Source: an uncultured Dorea sp. (GTDB taxonomy: Bacteria; Bacillota; Clostridia; Lachnospirales; Lachnospiraceae). Taken from it: 64,000 nucleotides of DNA. The stretch lies in the NCBI GenBank assembly GCA_910580235.1, contig CAJTVU010000004.1:279401-343400 (forward strand), given 5' to 3'. Below, piece by piece: positions 33,764-41,802 of this stretch. The translations under genes were made by a program, and so were the position numbers. The notes beneath the pieces are model-generated. The model was not told the DNA's origin, made no database searches, and saw nothing but the letters and a program-made list of their open reading frames with translations. The first letter of the stretch is position 1; each line of letters opens with the position of its first letter.

Positions 33764-33976
33764 TTACTCCCTTCCCTTCTCGGTAATTACGGTCTGGATC
33801 CTGGCAATGTTCCTTCTCACTTCTTTGATCCTGCTCGTATTCTCTAACTGATTCGTTGCGTTCTGGAATCTTAAGTTAAAAAGCTCCTTTTTAGCAGCTA
33901 CTAATTCTTCCTTCAGCTCTGCAGCTGATTTTGTTTTTAAATCTTCTACAAATGCATTAATTTTCACTGTTATCAC
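33764..33976 (-). CDS. rpmC: 50S ribosomal protein L29
   Basis: This 70-residue helical hairpin protein lies near the tunnel exit and signal-recognition docking site. AELKEELVAAKKELFNLRFQ is the family core. Its start overlaps the rplP end by 20 bp, as is common. Confidence 0.96.
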   Translation of the reverse strand: MITVKINAFVEDLKTKSAAELKEELVAAKKELFNLRFQNATNQLENTSRIKEVRRNIARIQTVITEKGRE

Positions 33977-34394
33977 CGCCTTCTAAGTCTTCGCGAGAAA
34001 CAACTTTACATTTACAAGGCAGCTTGTGCGTCGCCAGACGAAGGGCCTCTCTTGCCACTTCTTCTGATACGCCCGCGATCTCGAACATCACGCGGCCTGG
34101 TTTTACAACTGCTACCCAGTACTCTAAGGTTCCTTTTCCGGAACCCATACGTGTTTCAGCTGGTTTCGTAGTTACAGGTTTATCCGGGAATATCTTGATC
34201 CAGACTTTACCGCCACGCTTGATGTAACGCGTCATAGCGATACGGGCAGCCTCGATCTGATTGGAACGAATCCAGCAAGGTTCCATTGCAACGATACCAT
34301 ATTCACCGTTTGTAATCTTGTTCCCACGAAGCGCTTTGCCCTTCATGGAACCACGGAATTGTTTACGACGTTTTACTCTCTTTGGCATTAACAT
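33957..34394 (-). CDS. rplP: 50S ribosomal protein L16
   Basis: This 145-residue protein near the A site and peptidyl-transferase centre begins MLMPKRVKRRKQFRGSMKGK and includes VWIKIFPDKPVTTKPAETRM and GSGKGTLEYWVAVVKPGR. The arginine normally hydroxylated in some bacteria (in the TRMGSGKG region) is present. Confidence 0.97.
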   Translation of the reverse strand: MLMPKRVKRRKQFRGSMKGKALRGNKITNGEYGIVAMEPCWIRSNQIEAARIAMTRYIKRGGKVWIKIFPDKPVTTKPAETRMGSGKGTLEYWVAVVKPGRVMFEIAGVSEEVAREALRLATHKLPCKCKVVSREDLEGGDNSEN

Positions 34395-34397
34395 GAT

Positions 34398-35051
34398 TTA
34401 TCTCTCTCCTTCCTTTGCTGCTTTTTCCGGAAGAACTTCGCCTTTATATACCCACACCTTAACACCGACTTTCCCGTAAGTTGTGTCTGCCTCAGCGAAT
34501 CCGTAGTCAATGTCTGCTCTAAGTGTCTGAAGCGGGATCGTCCCCTCGCTGTAGAACTCTGTACGGGCCATATCTGCACCGCCAAGGCGACCCGATACGG
34601 AAGTCTTAACGCCGAGCGCCCCTGACTTCATTGTTCTGGACATACAGGACTTCATTGCACGCCTGAAAGAAATACGGTTCTCAAGCTGTAATGCGATATT
34701 TTCTGCCACAAGCTGTGCATCCTTATCTGGCCTCTTAATCTCTTTGATATCGACAACCAGCTTCTTGTCTGTGAGCTTCCCAAGCTCGCCTTTTACCTTC
34801 TCAATCTCTGCTCCGCCTTTGCCGATCACAACGCCTGGCTTCGCTGTATAGATAACAATTTTCACACGGTCGGATGCTCTCTCGATCTCAATCCTAGAAA
34901 CACCGGCGCTGTATAATCTCTTCTTAAGATACGTTCTGATCTCATGATCTTCTACCAAGTAGTCTGCGAAATCTTTCTCTGCATACCATTTAGAGTCCCA
35001 GTCTTTGATAATGCCGACTCTTAAGCCATGAGGATTAACTTTCTGTCCCAT
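34398..35051 (-). CDS. rpsC: 30S ribosomal protein S3
   Basis: This 217-residue protein of the mRNA entry tunnel has an N-terminal MGQKVNPHGLRVGII, a KH domain with the GVVIGKGGAEIEK loop, and a C-terminal domain with GRLGGADMARTEFYSEG. It ends 3 bp before rplP. Confidence 0.97.
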   Translation of the reverse strand: MGQKVNPHGLRVGIIKDWDSKWYAEKDFADYLVEDHEIRTYLKKRLYSAGVSRIEIERASDRVKIVIYTAKPGVVIGKGGAEIEKVKGELGKLTDKKLVVDIKEIKRPDKDAQLVAENIALQLENRISFRRAMKSCMSRTMKSGALGVKTSVSGRLGGADMARTEFYSEGTIPLQTLRADIDYGFAEADTTYGKVGVKVWVYKGEVLPEKAAKEGER

Positions 35052-35065
35052 GATTGCCCTCCTTC

Positions 35066-35452
35066 TTATCTCTCATCAAGCACAAGTGTGATGTGGCTCA
35101 TTCTCTTCTCGATCCTGTAAGCCCTTCCCTGTGCTCTTGGTCTGATTCTCTTCATTGTTGGTCCTTTATTTGCATAAGCCTCCGCAATATAAAGATTCTC
35201 AGCGTTCATACCGTTATTGTTCTCAGCATTGGCAATTGCCGACTCCAATAATTTCTTTATTAAGCTTGAAGCATATCTTGGATTATAAGTTAAGATACCA
35301 AGCGCTGCCGTTACATCCTTGCCTCTGATGGCGTCTAATACGAAACATGCTTTCTGCACAGAAACTCTTGCGTAAGACAGCTTAGCAGAAGGCCTTGTAT
35401 CTTTGTTCGCATTTCTCTCTCTCTTGATTTGGGATCTGTGTCCTTTCGCCAT
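35066..35452 (-). CDS. rplV: 50S ribosomal protein L22
   Basis: This 128-residue tunnel protein contains SYARVSVQKACFVLDAIRGK and the beta-hairpin PTMKRIRPRAQGRAYRIEKR, the region altered in macrolide resistance, here unremarkable. Confidence 0.97.
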   Translation of the reverse strand: MAKGHRSQIKRERNANKDTRPSAKLSYARVSVQKACFVLDAIRGKDVTAALGILTYNPRYASSLIKKLLESAIANAENNNGMNAENLYIAEAYANKGPTMKRIRPRAQGRAYRIEKRMSHITLVLDER

Positions 35453-35478
35453 GGATGAACCCTCCTTTCACAGTGTAA

Positions 35479-35760
35479 TTATCTGACTTTTGATTTCTTC
35501 TCATCTTTTCCATGTCCCCTGTATGTCCTGGTAGCGACGAACTCTCCAAGCTTGTGTCCTACCATATCTTCTGTTACGTATACAGGTACATGTTTTCTTC
35601 CGTCATGAACGGCAATTGTATGTCCGACCATGCTCGGGAAGATCGTGGAACGGCGAGACCATGTCTTAATTACAGACTTGTCGCCGGAAGCGTTCATGGC
35701 ATCAATCTTCTTAAGCAGGCTTGCGTCTGCGAATGGCCCTTTTTTTACTGAACGTGACAT
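35479..35760 (-). CDS. rpsS: 30S ribosomal protein S19
   Basis: This 93-residue head protein begins MSRSVKKGPFADASLLKKID and contains SRRSTIFPSMVGHTIAVHDG and LGEFVATRTYRGHGKDEKK. Standard. Confidence 0.97.
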   Translation of the reverse strand: MSRSVKKGPFADASLLKKIDAMNASGDKSVIKTWSRRSTIFPSMVGHTIAVHDGRKHVPVYVTEDMVGHKLGEFVATRTYRGHGKDEKKSKVR

Positions 35761-35778
35761 AGGTTCTAACCTCCTTGA

Positions 35779-36621
35779 TTATTTGATTGCTTTACCGTCT
35801 CTTCTTCTTACAATTAGCTTGTTAGAAGCTTTGTTCCTCTTTCTCGTCTTAAGTCCAAGCGCCGGCTTGCCCCAAGGTGTGCTCGGGCCCGGGCGTCCGA
35901 TTCCGGTCTTTCCTTCACCACCGCCGTGCGGATGGTCGTTCGGGTTCATAACAGAACCGCGGACTGTCGGTCTGAATCCCATGTGACGTTTACGGCCTGC
36001 TTTACCGATATTGATCAGGTTGTGGTCTCCGTTCCCTACTACTCCTACGGAAGCCCTGCATCCAATCGGGACCATTCTCATCTCTCCTGACGGAAGCCTT
36101 AAAGTCGCGTACTTTCCTTCTTTCGCCATAAGCTGCGCGCTGTTCCCGGCAGAACGGACAAGCTGTCCGCCTTTTCCCGGATGCAGCTCAATGTTGTGGA
36201 TCTGCGTACCTACAGGGATCTCAGAAAGCGGAAGGCAGTTCCCTACATGAACTTCAGCCTGCGGCCCGTTCATAACCTTCATGCCGTCTGTCAGCCCCTC
36301 TGGAGCAAGGATATATGCTTTCTCTCCATCCGCGTAGCAGATAAGCGCAATGTTCGCTGTTCTGTTCGGATCGTATTCGATGCCGATCACTGTAGCAGGA
36401 ATGCCATCTTTCCTTCTCTTAAAATCAATGATCCTGTATTTTCTCTTAGCGCCGCCTCCGCGGTGTCTTACTGTAATCTTTCCCTGGTTATTACGTCCTG
36501 CCTGTCTGGTCTTCTTGGCCAGCAGAGATTTCTCCGGCTTCTTCTTTGTGATCTCTGAGAAATCAGAGCCGGTCATCTGTCTTCTGGAAGGCGTATATGG
36601 GCGATATGTTTTAATTCCCAT
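35779..36621 (-). CDS. rplB: 50S ribosomal protein L2
   Basis: This 280-residue protein is essential for subunit association and peptidyl transfer. Conserved features are KKTRQAGRNNQGKITVRHRG, the KRKYRIIDFKR segment, and the C-terminal region MNPNDHPHGGGEGKTG containing the key histidine. Preceded by an abnormally long 253-bp spacer. Confidence 0.97.
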   Translation of the reverse strand: MGIKTYRPYTPSRRQMTGSDFSEITKKKPEKSLLAKKTRQAGRNNQGKITVRHRGGGAKRKYRIIDFKRRKDGIPATVIGIEYDPNRTANIALICYADGEKAYILAPEGLTDGMKVMNGPQAEVHVGNCLPLSEIPVGTQIHNIELHPGKGGQLVRSAGNSAQLMAKEGKYATLRLPSGEMRMVPIGCRASVGVVGNGDHNLINIGKAGRKRHMGFRPTVRGSVMNPNDHPHGGGEGKTGIGRPGPSTPWGKPALGLKTRKRNKASNKLIVRRRDGKAIK

Positions 36622-36682
36622 GGTTGCTTCTCCTTTCGAATATCCTGATTATTGTTATCACGGATTTGCACCGTATACATTC

Positions 36683-36880
36683 CCGCCGGGCAAAGGCGGG
36701 CATGGGCCTCGCTTGATCTCGTCAAGTCTACAGGTTCTGCGCTTTGCTTGATCTCGTCAAGTCTACAGGTTCCGTGCGCCTAGATTCAGCCTTCGCCTCT
36801 GGCTCGGCTTCATCAACGCTTGGGAACGGGTCCCGACTAGGACTCGATCTGCGCTTTGCTTGATCTCGTCAAGTCTACAG
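36683..36880 (-). repeat. rplW-rplB spacer: three 23-bp hairpin repeats around a shared repeat core
   Basis: Three identical 23-bp copies lie at 36711-36733, 36746-36768 and 36858-36880; on the mRNA strand each contains CTTGACGAGATCAAG, a 5-bp hairpin. The last copy overlaps the final Leu codon and TAG stop of rplW. Between copies two and three sits a 79-bp core (36768-36846) about 80% identical to 31914-31992. A CCCGCC/GGCGGG hairpin adjoins at 36682-36700. Confidence 0.7.
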
Positions 36881-37180
36881 ACCCTCGAATATCTCAATGT
36901 CTTTGCTGTCTGCAGTGAGCTTTACGATCGCTTTCTTCCTCTTCGCAGTCCTGCCGAACTTGAATGTCCCACGGACTCTTTTCTTCTTGCCGGCAAGATT
37001 CATTGTGTTCACGCTCTCAACCTTCGTTCCGGCGAACATCTTCTCAACAGCCTCTTTCACCTGTGTCTTGGTCGCATCCGGGTGTACTAAGAATGTGTAT
37101 TTCTTCTCGCCCATAAGCTCCATGCTTTGCTCGGTAACGACCGGCTTCTGGATCACGTCATAATATTTAAGGTCTGCCAT
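36875..37180 (-). CDS. rplW: 50S ribosomal protein L23
   Basis: This 101-residue tunnel-exit protein binds trigger factor and SRP. It has YYDVIQKPVVTEQSMELM and RGTFKFGRTAKRKKAIVKLT. Its final Leu-stop codons are part of a repeat copy. Start overlaps the rplD stop by one base. Confidence 0.97.
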   Translation of the reverse strand: MADLKYYDVIQKPVVTEQSMELMGEKKYTFLVHPDATKTQVKEAVEKMFAGTKVESVNTMNLAGKKKRVRGTFKFGRTAKRKKAIVKLTADSKDIEIFEGL

Positions 37181-37800
37181 TATGCGTACACCTCCTCAAT
37201 GTTTGCAACTGCGGCTTTTGTAGCGATTACAGTGTTGTACTTCATGATATCGTACACATTGATCGTATTAGTCCTTGCCGTCTTAACATCTGCGATGTTC
37301 CTTGCGGAACGTTCTGCGTTCACGTTACCGTCCTCTAATACTACCAATGCTTTCTTTACATCTAAATTTTTCAGCATTGCCGCAAAATTCTTCGTCTTTG
37401 CCTCTCCAAACGCTATCTCGTCAACTACGATGAACTTCTTCTCCTCAACTCTGGAAGTGAGCGCTGACTTTAACGCTGCCCTCTTCTCTTTCCGGTTCAT
37501 CTTAAACGAGTAATCTCTCGGTGTCGGAGCAAATACCACGCCACCGCCTGTCCACTGCGGAGCCCTTGTGGAGCCCTGCCTTGCATGGCCTGTTCCCTTC
37601 TGTCTCCACGGCTTTCTCCCACCGCCGGAAACTTCCGCGCGAGTCTTCGCTTTCTGCGTTCCCTGACGTTTATTTGCGAGCTGGTTCACGACCGCCATGT
37701 GTAAAAGGTGCTCGTTTACCTCAACACCAAATATCGCATCGCTTAAATCGATCGTACCAACTTCTTTCCCTTCGATATTATAAACAGATACGTTTGCCAT
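37180..37800 (-). CDS. rplD: 50S ribosomal protein L4
   Basis: This 206-residue protein has the tunnel-lining extended loop (AKTRAEVSGGGRKPWRQKG and the following GTGHARQGSTRAPQWTGGG). L4 is the regulator of the S10 operon in E. coli; whether that holds here is unknown. Confidence 0.97.
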   Translation of the reverse strand: MANVSVYNIEGKEVGTIDLSDAIFGVEVNEHLLHMAVVNQLANKRQGTQKAKTRAEVSGGGRKPWRQKGTGHARQGSTRAPQWTGGGVVFAPTPRDYSFKMNRKEKRAALKSALTSRVEEKKFIVVDEIAFGEAKTKNFAAMLKNLDVKKALVVLEDGNVNAERSARNIADVKTARTNTINVYDIMKYNTVIATKAAVANIEEVYA

Positions 37801-37829
37801 CTTACGTCTTCCTCCTTCCTCACAAAACC

Positions 37830-38504
37830 TTAGTTAGACTTTACTGCTTCTCTGATCGTTATCAGAGATCTCTTCGGCCCCGGCACAGAGCCTTTTACCA
37901 GAAGCAGATTATTCTCTGCGTCTACGCGCACAATCTCAAGATTCTGGACTGTGACTCTCTTGTTCCCCATCTGTCCCGGCATCTTCTTTCCCTTAAATAC
38001 TTTGCTCGGATCAGATGCGGCGCCGTTAGAGCCCGCATGACGATGGAATTTAGAACCGTGGGTCATCGGCCCTCTGTGCTGTCCATGCCTCTTAATCGCG
38101 CCCTGGAATCCTTTACCTTTGGAGATTGCCGTAGCGTCTACTTTATCGCCGGCCTCGAAGATATCAGCTTTGATCTCCTGAGCGACTTCATATTCGCCCT
38201 CAAGCTTGAACTCTCTTACAAATCTCTTTCCTGTCACTCCGGCCTTTGCAAAATGCCCCTGCTCTGCCTTCGTAACGCCGTGGCGGTGAACGATCTCTTT
38301 CCTGCCGCTCTTGTCTTTGTTAATGATCTTGTCTTTCTTGTCAACAAATCCGACCTGTACTGCCGCATACCCATCATTCTCAACGGTCTTGATCTGCGTC
38401 ACTACGCAAGGGCCTGCCTGAAGTACAGTTACCGGCGTCAGTGTCCCGTCTTCGTTGAAGATCTGAGTCATTCCGACTTTCGTAGCTAAAATAGCTTTCT
38501 TCAT
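37830..38504 (-). CDS. rplC: 50S ribosomal protein L3
   Basis: This 224-residue assembly-initiating protein begins MKKAILATKVGMTQIF; AGGAGG 8 nt upstream fixes the start at 38504 rather than an in-frame ATG at 38552. The central RHGQHRGPMTHGSKFHRHAG loop reaches the peptidyl-transferase centre and holds the usual glutamine. Confidence 0.97.
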   Translation of the reverse strand: MKKAILATKVGMTQIFNEDGTLTPVTVLQAGPCVVTQIKTVENDGYAAVQVGFVDKKDKIINKDKSGRKEIVHRHGVTKAEQGHFAKAGVTGKRFVREFKLEGEYEVAQEIKADIFEAGDKVDATAISKGKGFQGAIKRHGQHRGPMTHGSKFHRHAGSNGAASDPSKVFKGKKMPGQMGNKRVTVQNLEIVRVDAENNLLLVKGSVPGPKRSLITIREAVKSN

Positions 38505-38610
38505 TATAATTACCTCCTGTGATTTACAGCGGAGCGCCTTTTTGACGCTCATCCTAAATATAGGAATTACTGTGTTCTTGTTCTTAGATAAGACTTATTA
38601 AGCAGCCCGC

Positions 38611-38928
38611 TTATTTCGTCTTCATCTTGATGTCGATATACACGCCGGCCGGCATCTCCAGCCTTGACAGTGCGTCAACCGTCTTCTGCGTCGGTGTGAT
38701 GATATCGATCAGCCTCTTGTGAGTCCTCTGTTCGAACTGCTCTCTAGAATCTTTGTACTTGTGGACAGCCCTTAAGATCGTAACTACTTCCTTCTTCGTC
38801 GGAAGCGGTACTGGTCCGCTCACCTGTGATCCATTCTTCTTAACAGTTTCGATGATTTTCTTTGCGGATGCATCCACCAGCTGATGGTCATACGCTTTCA
38901 GTGTGATTCTCATTACTTGACTTGCCAT
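38611..38928 (-). CDS. rpsJ: 30S ribosomal protein S10
   Basis: This 105-residue head protein is also NusE, a partner of NusB/NusG in antitermination. It begins MASQVMRITLKAYDHQLVD and contains KKNGSQVSGPVPLPTKKEV. First gene of the ribosomal cluster, after a ~230-nt structured leader. Confidence 0.97.
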   Translation of the reverse strand: MASQVMRITLKAYDHQLVDASAKKIIETVKKNGSQVSGPVPLPTKKEVVTILRAVHKYKDSREQFEQRTHKRLIDIITPTQKTVDALSRLEMPAGVYIDIKMKTK

Positions 38929-39162
38929 AAAAAAAGTCGCCTCCTTTTCGTACTTTTTACTTCAGTACGACAAGCGGTGACTGTACACTCTCCCGTGTGT
39001 GTCGTGAGATGGCCACGGGCTCGTTATGAGTATTAGCAACTCTACGATTTCGGTGATACAGTGACTTGTCGCCAGTTTCCTAACTTGACATTCGCTCCAC
39101 GGAAAACCTGCCATCCCTGTAGGTCGGCAGCAACCTCACGCTTCATCGCTATCATGTCACAG
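38929..39162 (-). ncRNA. structured S10-operon mRNA leader
   Basis: The leader runs from the promoter start (~39162) to rpsJ. A long-range stem pairs CGACAAG..ACTGTA (39057-39071 in plus coordinates) with TACAGT...CTTGTCG (38968-38985). It encloses two hairpins, GAGT/ACTC near 39035 and CCCGTG...CACGGG (38992-39019), making a three-way junction. Another hairpin (CGTACT...AGTACG) precedes the ribosome site. This shape suggests autoregulation by a ribosomal protein, though no match to a named leader family is claimed. Confidence 0.5.
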
Positions 39163-39169
39163 CTTTTTA

Positions 39170-39198
39170 ATTATATATGAAGAAAGAGCCATTTGCAA
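39170..39198 (-). promoter_or_regulatory. promoter of the S10 operon
   Basis: On the minus strand TTGCAA (39193-39198), a 17-bp spacer and a perfect TATAAT (39170-39175). Confidence 0.75.
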
Positions 39199-39248
39199 GC
39201 CCTTTCTCCCAAAAATTGTACTTTTTTCGATACACTAAAGCCATGCGG

Positions 39249-39305
39249 CGATATATCCATACAGATTGTGCAAGCTCGCTTGCAACAAGATGCATGGATA
39301 TATCG
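39249..39305. repeat. inverted repeat upstream of the S10 promoter
   Basis: Perfect 12-bp arms CGATATATCCAT and ATGGATATATCG flank an inner hairpin GCAAG-CTC-GCTTGC. It adjoins the direct repeats at 39312. Neighbouring sequence to 39583 shows no supportable gene. Confidence 0.65.
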
Positions 39306-39311
39306 ACATGT

Positions 39312-39488
39312 GGCGCAAGCCACGTAAGCGAGAGCCTGGCCGCGATAGCGGCGATCCTGCCTGCAGAGCAGGCGGCTCGAGCTGGCGCATGGCTTTACTC
39401 GGCAGCAGGCGCAAGCCACGTAAACGAGAGCCCAGCCGCGACAGCGGCATCCCTGCCTGCGGAGCAGGCGGCTCGAGTTGGCGCATGG
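39312..39488. repeat. two 81-bp hairpin-rich direct repeats, period 96 bp
   Basis: Copies at 39312-39392 and 39408-39488 are about 89% identical. Each holds nested hairpins GCCGC-GAyA-GCGGC and CCTGC...GCAGG between GGCGCAAGCCACG and TGGCGCATGG. Several of the differences fall in loops while stems are kept. They lie between the MFS gene end and the S10 promoter. Open frames across them are low-complexity and not believable. Confidence 0.75.
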
Positions 39489-39583
39489 AAGAGATAGACT
39501 ACTTGGTTTATAAATTTCTAAATCAGATAACAGAAGAAGGCGTTCTTCCTTCATCAGATGTTGCCAATATTAAATGATATTTA

Positions 39584-40831
39584 TTAGCCGGACTGCTGTT
39601 CTCTTTCCGTATTTCTAAGAAATCTCATTGCAGACAGCCCTACAATGCAGACTATGATACCTGTCGGGATTAAGACCAAATATACAGCACTATAAAATCT
39701 GTCAAACAGAAAACCGTACACGATTTGTCCTATGGGCTGGACGCACAAAGTAACCGTTGATGTATAAGCCATCACTTTTCCTATTAAATGATTTGGCGTC
39801 CTCTGCTGTATGACGGAAACGGCGAAAATAGAAAATATACTGATAACAGCCTGCATACCGCAAAACGATACAATCGTAACACCATACTTTATAATAGCAT
39901 TCACTGGCAAGAAGAAAATAACACCAGCAGGAATAATAAAAATGCCAGGAGCCGCAAGCAGGGCAGACAGTTTATGTATTCTCAATTTCTCTGCCAAGAC
40001 TCCTGCGGCAATGCTCCCCAAGATTGTAGAGACTGCTAACGCACTTTCCGCAGCTCCATAATACTTTGCATTCAATCCAAGGACAGTCCGCACGAGAAAA
40101 GGAAGCCCGACTATGGCAATGCCCATCACAAAAAACCTTGATAACGCCGTTAAGAACAGCATTTTTGATATGCTCGTCTGCTCTTTTGAAATATACTGCA
40201 TACTTGATAAAAAGTCCTGCTTTACGATCTGAAGCACGCCACCTTGATTTTGAGTACGCTGATAGCTCAATTTTATAAAACATTCAAACAGGGCAGTTAT
40301 AAAAAAACAGACAACGCTTACATACATTACAGGTTCCAGTCCAAGCATGACATACAGTACGCCGCCCAACATAGGGGCAATCAGATAGGATAAAGATGCC
40401 ACTTGATTTACAACGGCATTTCCTTTCATAATATCGTCGCCTTGCATCATCGTAGGAATACACGCTTGAACAGTAGGTGTTTCAAACGCACCTAAAATAG
40501 AAAGTATAACAAGCAACGTACTGATTACCACAATGGCATTGCTTTCCGACAGGAATAGCGCCGCACATAAAACCGATACGCCAGTCAATGCGTCTAACGC
40601 TACCATAATATTCCGCCTGTCAGCCCTGTCCGCCAAGATGCCGCCAAGCGGTGACAAAAGAATAGTCGGGATTGTAGCAGCAGACAATACCTCTGCAAAT
40701 ATGGCCGCTGAACCAGTCGCTTCCAGTACATACATGGACAGCGCCAGCTTCAATATAAAATTTCCAAATAATGAAGTTAGCTGCCCCAAAATAAGGAGCG
40801 TGAAATTTTTCGTAAATAATTTTTCCTTCAT
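39584..40831 (-). CDS. MFS efflux transporter
   Basis: This 415-residue protein has about 12 TM helices of the EntS/macrolide-efflux type. Motif A-like GGILADRADRRNIMVALD lies between TM2 and TM3, and a central cytoplasmic loop (about 190-215) separates the halves. It exports a small molecule, probably a drug, by proton antiport; the substrate is unknown. It overlaps the TetR gene by 4 bp (ATGA). Its lower G+C and different codon choice compared with the flanking genes suggest recent acquisition. Confidence 0.88.
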   Translation of the reverse strand: MKEKLFTKNFTLLILGQLTSLFGNFILKLALSMYVLEATGSAAIFAEVLSAATIPTILLSPLGGILADRADRRNIMVALDALTGVSVLCAALFLSESNAIVVISTLLVILSILGAFETPTVQACIPTMMQGDDIMKGNAVVNQVASLSYLIAPMLGGVLYVMLGLEPVMYVSVVCFFITALFECFIKLSYQRTQNQGGVLQIVKQDFLSSMQYISKEQTSISKMLFLTALSRFFVMGIAIVGLPFLVRTVLGLNAKYYGAAESALAVSTILGSIAAGVLAEKLRIHKLSALLAAPGIFIIPAGVIFFLPVNAIIKYGVTIVSFCGMQAVISIFSIFAVSVIQQRTPNHLIGKVMAYTSTVTLCVQPIGQIVYGFLFDRFYSAVYLVLIPTGIIVCIVGLSAMRFLRNTEREQQSG

Positions 40832-41583
40832 GGCTCATTCCCTCCTTTTCCTTTGATTTTGCCTGCATTCTCTGGCATAGAGGTACGGCCCAGGCCGCCC
40901 TCTCTTGGCACTTCGTGCCAATTCACCTTGTGCCCGCAGGGTGTTCCTGCAATATCCGTAATAAATTTTTCTGTAAAGGACGTTGTATCGTCATCATAAA
41001 GCGGCAGTCCCATATGGTCTAACACTTCTTTTACAAAATGGTATTTATGATACAGTTCTTCCTCTGTGGCAGGGAATACTGAAGGCATAAGCCAGAAGTT
41101 GACAAGCGGCAAAAGCTCGGAAAGCTCCTTTGTGTATTCCGTCTTAATAGAGCCGTCCTTTTTTCCCTCCTCCAACAGTTCCAACCACAAGGGAGTTAAT
41201 ACACGCCTGTTTTCCCTAACCGCCGCCGCTAAAATGTGCGGATCTTTTAAAATCGGGACTGCCTGCATATTTATCTGGCTTCGTTCAGCGTCCGACTGAT
41301 TCAGTGTAAGCAACAGCCTAATTTTTTGCAGACCGTTCAAGTCCTCCCTCCCTTTGACTGCTTCAAATGGGTTGTCCTCGAAAAACATTTGATTGCCTAA
41401 TGCGTACATCACTTCCTCTTTGCTTTGGAAACAACGGTAAAACATTCCTTTTGCCCCGCCTACCATGTCCATAATATCGGAAATTGAAGTTTCCTCATAT
41501 CCTTTAGAAATAAATAAGTTTTGGGCAGCATTTAAGATTTCTTTTCTCCATTCCTCTGGTGCCTTTTTTACAGGTCTAGCCAA
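40828..41583 (-). CDS. TetR-family repressor of the MFS cassette
   Basis: This 251-residue protein has an N-terminal TetR helix-turn-helix (WRKEILNAAQNLFISKGYEETSISDIMDMVGGAKGMFYRCF, about 12-52) and a divergent ligand-binding domain. The C-terminal tail after residue 220 is rich in Gly/Lys/Arg and is probably disordered. It is the first gene of the cassette and overlaps the MFS gene by 4 bp. A perfect palindromic operator lies in its own promoter, consistent with autorepression relieved by the exported compound. Confidence 0.9.
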   Translation of the reverse strand: MARPVKKAPEEWRKEILNAAQNLFISKGYEETSISDIMDMVGGAKGMFYRCFQSKEEVMYALGNQMFFEDNPFEAVKGREDLNGLQKIRLLLTLNQSDAERSQINMQAVPILKDPHILAAAVRENRRVLTPLWLELLEEGKKDGSIKTEYTKELSELLPLVNFWLMPSVFPATEEELYHKYHFVKEVLDHMGLPLYDDDTTSFTEKFITDIAGTPCGHKVNWHEVPREGGLGRTSMPENAGKIKGKGGNEP

Positions 41584-41608
41584 ATGTCATTGCACCTCCT
41601 TTGTATTT

Positions 41609-41633
41609 AGTTATTGACTTATAGTCAATAACT
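41609..41633. promoter_or_regulatory. TetR operator, perfect 25-bp palindrome
   Basis: Arms AGTTATTGACT and AGTCAATAACT around TAT lie immediately downstream of the -10 box, 25 bp before the tetR start. This is the expected position and size for a TetR-family operator. Confidence 0.8.
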
Positions 41634-41662
41634 ATTTTAGCACCATTCCAAAATTCTTGCAA
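41634..41662 (-). promoter_or_regulatory. promoter of the tetR-MFS cassette
   Basis: On the minus strand TTGCAA (41657-41662), a 17-bp spacer and TAAAAT (41634-41639), directly followed by the palindromic operator. Confidence 0.65.
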
Positions 41663-41729
41663 TATCCATAATCTTCCATAGCACAGAAATCACTTATTTG
41701 CAAAATCCAAAAAATTTTTTGACATTTGA

Positions 41730-41760
41730 AAAGCGGCAGAGACTCCTCCCTGCCGCTTTT
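41730..41760. terminator. bidirectional terminator-like hairpin
   Basis: AAAGCGGCAG and CTGCCGCTTT arms with a ~10-nt loop, A/T runs on both sides, located between the TetR promoter and an AbiEi-like remnant. Confidence 0.65.
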
Positions 41761-41802
41761 GTCCACTTATGCAAAAATGATTTCCTTGTTGTCCTACCCA
41801 TT

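Noticed and set aside
36711..36880. CRISPR array in the rplW-rplB spacer
   Set aside because: Only three 23-bp copies with unequal spacings (12 and 89 bp), no cas genes, and one copy overlaps the rplW stop codon.
21933..38928. Many long open frames on the plus strand opposite the ribosomal protein genes
   Set aside because: They are antisense shadows of highly biased codon use; none has a ribosome site or plausible protein family.
39177..39578. Plus-strand open frames of 103-106 residues across the direct repeats
   Set aside because: They are low-complexity translations of the hairpin repeats, with no ribosome site and no recognisable domain. A 30-codon tail (39486-39578) looks more protein-like but has no ribosome site.
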